Shown here in pieces: positions 26,221 to 33,536 of a stretch of 34,913 bases of DNA. Source of the stretch: an uncultured cyanobacterium (GTDB lineage: Bacteria > Cyanobacteriota > Cyanobacteriia > PCC-6307 > Cyanobiaceae); contig CAIOGZ010000001.1 of assembly GCA_903858015.1 (NCBI GenBank), forward strand, positions 1 through 34,913, written 5' to 3'. The number at the start of each line of letters is the position of its first letter. The first letter of the stretch is position 1. The notes below the pieces were generated by a model. That model did not search any database. It was given only the letters and a program-made list of their open reading frames with translations, and was not told the origin of the DNA. The position numbers and the translations under genes are program-made.

Positions 26221-29200
26221 CCACGAAGCCCTGCTCAAGCTGCTGGAGTGGCGGATTGAGCTGGCCGGGCCGGATGCCGATCCCCTCGATTCCCGCGAAA
26301 TCAGGGACTGGCTGTGGCTTTCGGCCCAGCTTGATGGTGTGCAACTGCCCTGGCAGTACACAAACAAGGTCCGGACCACCAAAGCGAGCGAGGAGGACCA
26401 GCCCAGCCATCCCGAGACAACCCACGCCAGCACCCCTGCCAGCAGCCAGGATCCCAGGCCGGAGGTTCGCGCCCCGGCTCCGCCCGATCCCCATCTGGCC
26501 ACCCCCTTCCCCGCCTATCCACCCGCACCTGAGGGGGCGGCCGACCCGGTCGCCCGGCTTCTCGCCGACAACCTGCTCCCTGATGACGCTGAGGTGGCCG
26601 AGGCGCTGCAGCGACGCCAGGGAGGGGTGCCGCTGCGGGTGCGCCAACTGGACCTGCTGCCCTACCCGCTGCAGATTCTGCAGGCGCTGCGTCCGCTGCT
26701 GCGACGGCGCCCCCATCCCCACTGGCGGGTGCTGGATGAGGAGCGCAGTGCAGCCAAGAGCGCCGAGATGGGCCTGGCTTGGCCGGTGTTCCGCCCCCGC
26801 AGGGTGCCGATGGTGGCGCTGCGGCTGGTGCTCGATGGCGGTGTGTCGATGGCGGTGTGGGAACCGCTGGCGAAGGAACTGCAGCGGGTGCTGGCCAGCA
26901 GCCAGGCCTTCCACAGGGTGGATCTGCAGCGTCTGACGCCACCGGACTTACCCACCCGCCAGCTGGCCAGTGGGGCCGATGATGGCACCACCGTGACCCT
27001 GCTGCTGAGCGATACGGCGGGTCGTCACTGGTGGGACGGTTCGATCCTGCCGTGGCTGCAGACCATGGCAAACCACCACCCCTTGGTGGTACTTCATACC
27101 CTGCCGCTGCGTTATTGGGAGTCCACGGCCCTGCAGCGGGCTCCAGCGCTGACGTTCAGAAATTACGAGCCCCTCGCGGCCAATAGTCGCTATCGGCCAT
27201 TGCTCCCACTGAGGGATCCGTGGGATGACCCTGGGGAGCCAAATTCATGGCCACAGCCGGGCGGCACCTGTCTGCCGGTGATCAGCCTTGACCGGCGGGA
27301 ATTGGGACCGTGGGCGGCCCTGGTGATGGGTGAGACGTACGCTCGTTGCGCCGGCAGGGTGCTGCCTGTGGCCGAGCCCCAACTGCTGGGCCGGGACGAG
27401 CAGCCCACCCCCGCCACAGCTGAGATCAACGAGGAGGAGGCTGAGCGCCTGTGGCAGGAGTTCGCACAGCGGGCCAGCCCTGAAGCCCGGGAGCTGATGC
27501 TCTCGATTGCGGCTTCCTTGTTTCTGACCTTGCCTGTGCTGCGGCTGCTCCAAGCGGTCGTGGCGCCCCAGGCTTTTGCGCCACAACCGCTGGCGGAGGT
27601 GTTGGTGAGCGGTCTGGTGCGCCGCTTACCCGGCCAGGAAACGGTGGGAGCAACGCCTGATCGGCTGCAGTTCGAGCTGGTGCCGGCGTTGAGGCGCCTG
27701 CTCGAACCCAGGTTGAGCCCGCAGCGGCGCCGCCAGGTACTGGCGGCCGTTACCGATTTGCTGGAGCGCCACTGGGACCGCCAGGGCAGCGGCTCCAGCT
27801 TCCGGGCCCTGTTGCTCGGGCCCAAGGAGGTGCTCGAACGGGACCACCCCGACCTCTTCCACATCGCCAATGTGACCGCCGCCATGCTCGATCAGCTGCC
27901 CGGCACGCAGTTTCGCGAGCTGGCCGCCCAGCTACGGGGCCGCAAGCCCGTGGCGCCAGCCCCGGTGTGGCCGGGCTCGATGGTTTTCAGCGATCTGGAG
28001 TATGAAAGCGCCCAACTCCTGCCCATATCCGAACCGGAAACGATCAGCTTCGGCACAGCCCGCTACGCGGATGTTGATCTCCACCAGATCTCGTTCGAGA
28101 CGGCAACTGTCACGGGCGGCGTTCGCCAACTGGATGTGAATATCAGCCGATCCAGTACTTGGGCCTTCTTTGAAAGATTGGCAAGTGAGGGCGAGAAACA
28201 GTGGTCGAATCCTGCCATCGCTGGCGGCGCCCCCGCCCTGGAAGGACATTCCGCCGCGGTGACTGTCCTGGCGGTGCTGGGCGATGGGCGCCTCGCCTCC
28301 GGTTCAAAAGACAAGGCCATCCGTCTGTGGGATCCAGCCACAGGCACCTGCGATCGCGTCTTCGAGGGGCATCAGGACTGGGTGATGGCTCTGGCGGTGC
28401 TGGGCGACGGGCGCCTCGCCTCCGGCTCACTCGACACCACCATCCGGCTGTGGGATCCGGCCACCGGCAACTGCGAGCGGGTCATCGAGGTGCACCAGGG
28501 CCCGGTGATGGCCCTGGCGGTGCTGGGCGATGGGCGCCTCGCCTCTGGCTCAATCGACAAGACCATCCGGCTGTGGGATCCAGCCAGCGGCGCCTGCGAA
28601 CACGTCTTCGAGGGGCATCAGGGCTGGGTGATGGCTCTGGCGGTGCTGGGCGATGGGCGCCTCGCCTCAGGCTCAGACGACAACAGCATCCGGCTGTGGG
28701 ATCCGGCCAGCGGCGCCTGCGAACGGGTCTTCGAGGGGCATCAGGGCTGGGTGAACGCCTTGGCGGTGCTGGGCGATGGGCGCCTCGCCTCCGGCTCAGA
28801 CGACAACAGCATCCGGCTGTGGGATCCGGCCAGCAGCGCCTGCGAACGGGTCGTCGAGGGGCATCAGGGGGTGGTGAGGGCTCTGGCGGTTATGGGCGAT
28901 GGGCGGCTCGCCTTCGGTTCTGGCGGCTTTGGAGGCTTTAGGGCCGACAAGACCATACGTCTGTGGGATCCAGTCACGGGCACCTGCGAACGGATCTTCG
29001 AGGGGCATCAGGGCTGGGTGATGGCGCTAGCGGTGCTGGGTGATGGGCGCCTCGCCTCAGGCTCAGACGACAACACCATCCGGTTGTGGGATCCGGCCAG
29101 CGGCGAGAGCCAGACGGGACTCAACAACCAACCCCATAAACTTAACGAAGTTTCTGTAGGCCTGGACGGCGGGCTTAAAAATACTGCCGCCCCCCTCAGC

Positions 29201-30052
29201 CTCACCCTGGTAGAAATCCCCGCCGGCAGCTTCCTGATGGGTTCCCCCCCGGAGGAACCCGAGCGTTCAGACGATGAAGGCCCCCAGCATGAGGTGACGC
29301 TGGAGAGCTTCTTCATCAGCCAAACGCCGATCACCCAGGCCCAATGGCGTGAGGTGGCGCTCTGGCAGGAGCGGCCGGGGGAACGGTGGGGCAGGCAGCT
29401 GGAAACGGATCCATCCGTATTCCAAAGCAAGCAGGGGCAAGACAACAACAAGCTGCGCTTATTGGAAGGCGAGAGCAAGACCGACCACCGGCCCGTGGAG
29501 CGGGTGAGCTGGGAGGATGCGATGGAGTTCTGCCACCGGCTCAGCCTGCGCAGCGGCCGCAGCTATACTTTGCCGAGCGAAGCCCAATGGGAATACGCTT
29601 GCCGAGCGGGAACAAAAACGCCCTTTTGTTTTGGCGATACGATCAGCCCGGAGCTGGCCAATTACGATGGCAATTATGCCTACGGGAATGCTGATGCTGA
29701 TGCCGATGGGCCCAAAGGGATCTACCGAGAGCAGACCACGCCCGTGGGGATGTTTCCAGCCAATGCCTGGGGCCTGCAGGATATGCACGGCAATGTGTAT
29801 GAATGGTGCCTGGATGAATGGCACGAAAACTACGAAGGAGCACCCATCGACGGAAAAGCCTGGTTGGATGCTACGGAAGGGGAAAAGAGTAATGAAATAG
29901 GAAATACCAGGCTGCTGCGCGGCGGCTCCTGGAACAACTTCCCCAGGAACTGCCGCTCGGCCTACCGCGGCCGCGATCGGCCCGGCGATGCCGACGACTT
30001 CGTCGGTTTCCGTGTGGTCTGCCTCCCCCAGGGCCCTTCCCTTAACCCTTAA
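26213..30052 (+). CDS. SAV_2336/vWA-like protein with seven WD40 repeats and a DGR-diversified FGE-fold domain
   Basis: This 1,279-residue fusion starts at GTG 26213. Domains in order: an N-terminal SAV_2336-like helical region (HEALLKLLEWRIELAG), a Pro-rich linker, a vWA-like Rossmann domain (about 195-310: PMVALRLVLDGGVSM, TVTLLLSDTAG; MIDAS-type D-x-x-x-S only), a helical region (about 395-580), seven WD40 repeats (675-965) with near-identical GDGRLASGS and IRLWDPASG motifs, and a C-terminal FGE-sulfatase/C-type-lectin-fold domain (about 995-1279). The last 43 residues are encoded by variable repeat VR1. Operon position makes it the sensor/vWA component of the MoxR triad; a diversified ligand-binding tip is the inference. 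Confidence 0.87.
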   Translation: MADHEALLKLLEWRIELAGPDADPLDSREIRDWLWLSAQLDGVQLPWQYTNKVRTTKASEEDQPSHPETTHASTPASSQDPRPEVRAPAPPDPHLATPFPAYPPAPEGAADPVARLLADNLLPDDAEVAEALQRRQGGVPLRVRQLDLLPYPLQILQALRPLLRRRPHPHWRVLDEERSAAKSAEMGLAWPVFRPRRVPMVALRLVLDGGVSMAVWEPLAKELQRVLASSQAFHRVDLQRLTPPDLPTRQLASGADDGTTVTLLLSDTAGRHWWDGSILPWLQTMANHHPLVVLHTLPLRYWESTALQRAPALTFRNYEPLAANSRYRPLLPLRDPWDDPGEPNSWPQPGGTCLPVISLDRRELGPWAALVMGETYARCAGRVLPVAEPQLLGRDEQPTPATAEINEEEAERLWQEFAQRASPEARELMLSIAASLFLTLPVLRLLQAVVAPQAFAPQPLAEVLVSGLVRRLPGQETVGATPDRLQFELVPALRRLLEPRLSPQRRRQVLAAVTDLLERHWDRQGSGSSFRALLLGPKEVLERDHPDLFHIANVTAAMLDQLPGTQFRELAAQLRGRKPVAPAPVWPGSMVFSDLEYESAQLLPISEPETISFGTARYADVDLHQISFETATVTGGVRQLDVNISRSSTWAFFERLASEGEKQWSNPAIAGGAPALEGHSAAVTVLAVLGDGRLASGSKDKAIRLWDPATGTCDRVFEGHQDWVMALAVLGDGRLASGSLDTTIRLWDPATGNCERVIEVHQGPVMALAVLGDGRLASGSIDKTIRLWDPASGACEHVFEGHQGWVMALAVLGDGRLASGSDDNSIRLWDPASGACERVFEGHQGWVNALAVLGDGRLASGSDDNSIRLWDPASSACERVVEGHQGVVRALAVMGDGRLAFGSGGFGGFRADKTIRLWDPVTGTCERIFEGHQGWVMALAVLGDGRLASGSDDNTIRLWDPASGESQTGLNNQPHKLNEVSVGLDGGLKNTAAPLSLTLVEIPAGSFLMGSPPEEPERSDDEGPQHEVTLESFFISQTPITQAQWREVALWQERPGERWGRQLETDPSVFQSKQGQDNNKLRLLEGESKTDHRPVERVSWEDAMEFCHRLSLRSGRSYTLPSEAQWEYACRAGTKTPFCFGDTISPELANYDGNYAYGNADADADGPKGIYREQTTPVGMFPANAWGLQDMHGNVYEWCLDEWHENYEGAPIDGKAWLDATEGEKSNEIGNTRLLRGGSWNNFPRNCRSAYRGRDRPGDADDFVGFRVVCLPQGPSLNP
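28235..29108 (+). repeat. Seven near-identical ~123-bp WD40-coding repeats
   Basis: Each unit carries a GCGGTGCTGGGCGATGGGCG-like block and an ATCCGGCTGTGGGATCC block. Divergence among units is low at the DNA level. The sixth unit has a seven-codon insertion (GGFGGFR). Low divergence indicates recent expansion or gene conversion. Confidence 0.9.
29912..30039 (+). repeat. DGR variable repeat VR1
   Basis: 128 bp collinear with the template repeat at 31318-31445. Codons 1-40 differ at 14 positions and every one is an adenine in the template (AAC to TTC, AAC to GGC, CAG to CGG and so on). The invariant 24-nt block at 30008-30031 behaves as an initiation-of-mutagenic-homing (IMH) region. Codon 41 differs by C to G as well as A to G, at the edge of homology. 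Encodes residues 1234-1276 of the host protein. Confidence 0.95.
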
Positions 30053-30125
30053 TCCATCAATTCCTAAACACTCGGCTGTTTCTTAACCCTGGCTGTTGGT
30101 TTGCGGCTGTTGGCTGTTCCCGGCT

Positions 30126-30140
30126 GGCGCCGCAGGCGCC
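30126..30140. other. GGCGCC-GCA-GGCGCC hairpin 87 bp after VR1
   Basis: A perfect 6-bp self-complementary stem with a three-base loop. The same element recurs at 32763-32777 after VR2, inside a duplicated 3' flank. It lies between convergent genes, so it may be a terminator or a DGR homing structure. No T-run follows. Confidence 0.6.
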
Positions 30141-30156
30141 TCGATTTACTCGCCCT

Positions 30157-30687
30157 TCATGCCTTCCCAGCATCCCCATCCTCCAGCGGCCGCTGCGCCA
30201 TCAGGGTGAGGAAGGCCCGCAATCGGGCTCGGTTGGATTCGGAAGGGTCGAGCTGCACTCGGGCGGAAAGCAGTGCTGCTTGATCAAGGCGCTCAAAGCT
30301 CTTTCTCTGGCGTTCAGCACTTTCAGCCTGGCGTTCTCGCGCCTCAGCTGCTCGATTTCTTTCTCGATCCGCTTCGTACGCTCCTCGATCTCGCGCACGG
30401 GTCGCCAATTCAGCGTCGATAAAAACTGTCGCCACCGAGGCAGCGATGAGGGGGATTCCCCATTGCTGGGGGATATTGAGGCGGAAGGCGCCGCTGCTGA
30501 GGTGGTCATAGGAGCTAAGCAGGGCGATCAGGCCGAGGATCAGGCCGCCTCCGGCCTGGAGAGCACCGAGGCGATCGAGGCCAGGCCAGGGGCGCTGGAG
30601 TTGTGGTAAGTCTGGCGGAGTTGGGGCCGTCTCGCTGCCGGCCGGGGCGCCAGGGGCGCCGGGGGCGCCGGGAGTGAAAGGGGGCAC
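30157..30687 (-). CDS. Hypothetical membrane protein with coiled coil
   Basis: About 176 residues from a tentative GTG at 30687. A Pro-rich N-terminus is followed by two hydrophobic segments (GLILGLIALL near 48-57, and WGIPLIAASVATVF near 75-88), then a charged coiled coil (RERNRAAEARERQAESAERQ) and a C-terminal helix (SARVQLDPSESNRARLRAFL). The amino-acid pattern is protein-like while the opposite strand is not. It lies between VR1 and the avd/RT remnant, and a fragment of its C-terminus (NRARLRAFLTLMAQRPLEDG-like) is duplicated after VR2. I know no function. The start is uncertain because the frame stays open to 30876, over the avd start. Confidence 0.6.
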   Translation of the reverse strand: MPPFTPGAPGAPGAPAGSETAPTPPDLPQLQRPWPGLDRLGALQAGGGLILGLIALLSSYDHLSSGAFRLNIPQQWGIPLIAASVATVFIDAELATRARDRGAYEADRERNRAAEARERQAESAERQRKSFERLDQAALLSARVQLDPSESNRARLRAFLTLMAQRPLEDGDAGKA

Positions 30688-30738
30688 AGGGGGCGGGAGA
30701 TAACAGAGAGCCCAGGGCTTCCCCCTGCCAGTTCCACC

Positions 30739-30912
30739 ATGGGCAGCACCGCCTCGCTGCTGCCACGCCCCATGCCCACCCCCTCCACCGCCGAACTGCC
30801 GATCCAGGAGGCCACCCTCGACCTGATCCGCTGGTTCATTCCAATCCTGCACCGTCTGCCGCGCCAGCACCGCCACGGCCTGGGCGAGCGGCTGATCACC
30901 AACCTCTACGCC
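30739..30912 (+). pseudogene. avd: DGR accessory variability determinant (Avd) fragment
   Basis: From ATG 30739 (or 30772) the frame reads AELPIQEATLDLIRWFIPIL, HRLPRQHRHGLGERLITNLY, matching the first two helices of the four-helix-bundle Avd proteins that partner with DGR reverse transcriptases. The remaining half of Avd is missing: at about 30913 the frame runs into RT-like sequence (LTSFASLQ). The fragment cannot form a full bundle. Confidence 0.7.
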
Positions 30913-31298
30913 CGCCTCACCAGCTTTGCCAGCCTGCAGGTCGCCGCGCCCAGCGGGGCAAGCGCTACCGGCCTGCGGTGCTGGCCTTCAACGCCAACCT
31001 GGAAACCGAGTTGCTGCGGGCCCATCCGCACAAGACCCAGCTTCGCCGCTGTCGCGATGGCGCCAGCTTTGTGGGTTTCGTGCTGCGGCCAGGGCGGCTG
31101 CGGGTGCGCAACCACAACCTGCGGCGGGGCTGCCTTCGCCTGAAGCTGCAGCACCGGGCGGTGCTGGCTGGGACGCTGCCCGCCGCCGCCGCCCGCACCA
31201 GCCTGCTGAGCTGGAACGCCCACCTCGCCCATGGCCACACCTGGCGCCTGCGCCGCCGTCTGTTCGCCGGCCTGGCCTATGCCGCGGATCTACCCTGA
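30913..31298 (+). pseudogene. DGR reverse transcriptase, internally deleted and frameshifted
   Basis: The N-terminal RT segment LTSFASLQVA is in the avd frame; after a frameshift near 30940, RGKRYRPAVLAFNANLETEL continues in the next frame. This is joined directly to the C-terminal thumb-like part: HPHKTQLRRCRDGASFVGFV, LRPGRLRVRNHNLRR, then [13 protein letters not shown], ending at TGA 31296-31298. DGR RTs are about 300-400 residues; only some 110-120 remain. The palm motifs, including the YxDD-type catalytic box, are deleted, so this copy cannot be active. The template repeat begins 19 bases after its stop. Confidence 0.75.
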
Positions 31299-31317
31299 AC
31301 GCGGGCGGGTCGCGCAG

Positions 31318-31445
31318 CTGCTGCGCGGCGGCTCCTGGAACAACAACCCCAGGAACTGCCGCTCGGCCTACCGCAACCACAATCAGCCCGACAATGCCAA
31401 CAACAACGTCGGATTCCGTGTGGTCTGCCTCCCCCAGCACCCTTC
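31318..31445 (+). repeat. DGR template repeat (TR)
   Basis: 128 bp with 28 adenines, mostly in AAC/AAT codons (AACAACAAC occurs twice), the classical template composition that lets adenine mutagenesis reach many residues while avoiding stops. It translates as the same [14 protein letters not shown]...GFRVVCLP segment as the target domains. It lies directly after the RT remnant. The 24-nt block 31414-31437 is identical in both VRs. Confidence 0.95.
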
Positions 31446-31455
31446 GCCGTCAGAA

Positions 31456-31477
31456 CCGCTGGAAGGGATTCCAGCGG
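31456..31477. other. 9-bp perfect hairpin just after the TR
   Basis: CCGCTGGAA pairs with TTCCAGCGG around a GGGA loop, 10 bases past the TR end. No T-run follows, so it is not a standard intrinsic terminator. It may be part of the TR-RNA spacer structure used by DGRs to prime cDNA; that role is inference. Confidence 0.65.
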
Positions 31478-31628
31478 GCGCACCGGAAGGGTCACAGACC
31501 CGAGGGTCCAGACCCGCTCCAGTGATCGGCCGGTTCCGCCGGCTGATCCGCACAGCGCCGGGGGGTGCCCCGCCCGCCCATGGCCTAGCCATCGGCAGCG
31601 GATCCGCGCCCTTCTTTTCGCTGCAGCC

Positions 31629-32651
31629 ATGACAGCCACCACCAGCCGCACTGCCACCTTTCTGCTGCGCCAGCCGCGGCAGACGCAGGGGTTTCGTGAG
31701 GTGCTGCGGGGCTCGCCTTCAGGAGATGCATCCTTTGAGCGGTTGATCAGCGAGGCTGGAGATGCTGATCAGTTTTTTGCGCAAGAGTCTGCGCTTCAGG
31801 CGCAACCTTTAGCCCTCACCCTGCTCTGGATCCCACCCGGGCGTTTCTGGATGGGCTCGCCGCCAACGGAGCCGGAGCGCCGTGATTCAGAAAGCCCCCA
31901 GCACCTGGTGCAGCTGCAGGGTTTTTTCATGGGCCAAACGCCGATCACCCAGGCCCAGTGGCGCGAGGTGGCGCTCTGGCAGGAGCGGCCGGGGGAACGG
32001 TGGGGCAGGCAGCTGGAAACGGATCCCCCCTCCCGATTCCAAAGCAAGCAAGGGCAAGACAACAACAAGCTGCGCTTATTGGAAGGCGAAGCCAACACCG
32101 ACAACCGCCCTGTGGAGCGGGTGAGCTGGCTGGATGCGATCGAGTTTTGCAACCGCCTCAGCCAGCGCACTGGCCGCACCTACAGCTTGCCGAGCGAAGC
32201 CCAATGGGAATACGCCTGCCGGGCGGGCACCATCACACCGTTTCACTTCGGCGACACGATCAGCCCGGAGCTGGCCAATTACGATGGTAGGTATGCCTAT
32301 GGAGATGGGCCCAAAGGGATCAATCGAGAGCAGACCACGCCTGTGGGGATGTTTCCAGCCAATGCCTGGGGGCTTCAGGATATGCATGGCAATGTCTATG
32401 AATGGTGCCTGGATGAATGGCACGAAAGCTACGAAGGAGCACCCATCGACGGCCGAGCCTGGTTGGATGCTACGGAAGGGGAAAAGAGTAATGAAATAGG
32501 AAATACCAGGCTGCTGCGCGGCGGCTCCTGGAACTACTTCCCCGGGTACTGCCGCTCGGCCTTCCGCAACCTCAATCTGCCCGGCTTTGCCTACTACTTC
32601 GTCGGTTTCCGTGTGGTCTGCCTCCCCCAGGACCCTTCCCTCAACCCTTAA
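31629..32651 (+). CDS. FGE-sulfatase-fold DGR target protein 2
   Basis: This 340-residue protein has a short unassigned N-terminal region (about 1-50) and then an FGE/C-type-lectin-fold domain: [85 protein letters not shown] and [16 protein letters not shown]...GFRVVCLP. Residues from about 295 onward are encoded by VR2. Long DNA blocks are nearly identical to the FGE part of the 1,279-residue protein, so the two arose by recent duplication. There is no effector domain and no signal peptide; it probably works as a stand-alone diversified binding protein or partner of the conflict operon. Start at ATG 31629. Confidence 0.88.
   Translation: MTATTSRTATFLLRQPRQTQGFREVLRGSPSGDASFERLISEAGDADQFFAQESALQAQPLALTLLWIPPGRFWMGSPPTEPERRDSESPQHLVQLQGFFMGQTPITQAQWREVALWQERPGERWGRQLETDPPSRFQSKQGQDNNKLRLLEGEANTDNRPVERVSWLDAIEFCNRLSQRTGRTYSLPSEAQWEYACRAGTITPFHFGDTISPELANYDGRYAYGDGPKGINREQTTPVGMFPANAWGLQDMHGNVYEWCLDEWHESYEGAPIDGRAWLDATEGEKSNEIGNTRLLRGGSWNYFPGYCRSAFRNLNLPGFAYYFVGFRVVCLPQDPSLNP
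32511..32638 (+). repeat. DGR variable repeat VR2
   Basis: 128 bp collinear with the TR. Codons 1-40 carry 16 differences, all at template adenines (for example AAC to TAC or TTC, AAT to TTT, CAC to CTC). The 24-nt IMH-like block is at 32607-32630. Codon 41 is GAC against CAC in the TR, a C to G difference shared with VR1. Six substituted bases (codons 10, 25, 30 and 32) are shared with VR1. Confidence 0.95.
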
Positions 32652-32900
32652 TCCATCAATCCCTCAACACTCGGCTGTTTCTTAACCCTGGCTGTTGGTT
32701 TGCGGCTGTCGGCAGTTGGATCGAAGCCGTTGGCTTTTGGCCGTTGTTGGCTGTTCCCGAATGGCGCCGCAGGCGCCTCGATTTCCTAGCTCTTCATGGC
32801 ATGCCGGCATCCCCATCCACCAGCGGCCGCTGGGCCATCGGGGTGAGGCAGGCCCGCAATCGGGCTCGCTTGGTGGCGTTCTGGGCTTCACCGCCTGGGA
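32652..32900. repeat. Duplicated 3' flank of the DGR targets (copy 2)
   Basis: Corresponds to 30053-30240 after VR1. Shared landmarks are TTAATCCATCAAT, ACACTCGGCTGTTTCTTAAC, the GGCGCC hairpin (32763-32777), and AGCGGCCGCTG...AGGCCCGCAATCGGGCTCG. Copy 2 has about 40 extra bases before the hairpin. Homology fades after about 32870. Confidence 0.85.
32794..32880 (-). pseudogene. C-terminal fragment of the duplicated membrane/coiled-coil gene
   Basis: On the minus strand this reads ATKRARLRACLTPMAQRPLV followed by DGDAGMP and a stop, matching the end of the 30157-30687 gene (SNRARLRAFLTLMAQRPLED). Upstream sequence is unrelated. An open frame continues to 33132 but I cannot recognise it. It is a remnant of the duplicated cassette. 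Confidence 0.6.
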
Positions 32901-33130
32901 ACGCGGCGCAGATCGGCCTGGTTGGCAGGGTTCCCAGCGGGCAGAGTTGCAGCTCGACCGGCACCAGATCCGAGCGCCGCTCCGCCTCCACCGCCTGGCC
33001 CAGGGCCAGGGCCAGGCTGGTTGCACCAAGACCCCTTGAGTCAGCCTGGGTCAAGTCGGCTTGCGCCCCTCTCGTCCAGCCCGGTGAAGGGAAGCGTCTA
33101 CGGGAGCATCGCGGGAACGGAGGCGCTGCC

Positions 33131-33235
33131 ATGCAATCCGCTCAAAAGCTCTCGATCACCCTGCCGCCGGCAGCACCCCAGCCGCATGAGGCTGCTGATC
33201 ACGGCGGCGGCACAAGCTGATCTGCTCGGGATTCA
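33131..33235 (+). pseudogene. Probable ParD-ParE toxin-antitoxin remnant
   Basis: ATG 33131 opens MQSAQKLSITLPP, like a ParD antitoxin N-terminus. After a join, ATG 33186 in another frame opens MRLLITAAAQADLLGI, like the start of a ParE toxin. Only the first 13-18 residues of each are recognisable, and neither is functional. Short matches, so the call is tentative. Confidence 0.4.
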
Positions 33236-33289
33236 CCTGCTGCCATGCCCCATGCCGTTCGCCACATCCCTATGGCCATCGCTGCCAGG

Positions 33290-33415
33290 GTCCAACTGCC
33301 TATCCAGGAGGCCACCTTGGTGCCTGCGGCGCCGCCTGTTCGCCAGCCGGTCCTTTGCCAGCCGATCGACCCTGAAGCGGGCGGGTCGCCTGGCTGCTGC
33401 GCAGCGGGTCCTAGT
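33290..33415 (+). pseudogene. Second, strongly decayed DGR cassette (avd/RT/TR fragments)
   Basis: CAACTGCCTATCCAGGAGGC matches the avd start (30802-30828 region). It is followed without a gap by sequence collinear with the RT 3' end (CGGCGCCGCCTGTTCGCCAG), the ACCCTGAA.GCGGGCGGGTCGC spacer and the first bases of a TR (GCTGCTGCGCAGCGGGTCCT). Everything between is deleted and the TR body is absent. It is roughly 80% identical over the aligned part by eye. Confidence 0.65.
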
Positions 33416-33536
33416 GAGCCCCATCCAGCTGGCGTTGCAGTTGGTCGGTGAATTGGCCTGATCGGGCCTACCCTCGGGCCAGTGGCGGCAGCAACGGTTG
33501 GGCAGCGAGCAGGGCCACCCTCTGCAGTCGACCTCG

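Noticed and set aside
28235..29108. Regular repeats as a CRISPR array
   Set aside because: Units are ~123 bp, in frame and encode WD40 blades; no short repeats with unique spacers are present anywhere in the window.
30280..30609. Plus-strand Ser-rich reading frame opposite the membrane/coiled-coil gene
   Set aside because: The minus strand gives a coherent membrane plus coiled-coil pattern that is partly duplicated elsewhere; the plus frame is its complement.
31456..31477. Post-TR hairpin as a Rho-independent terminator
   Set aside because: No run of T follows the stem.
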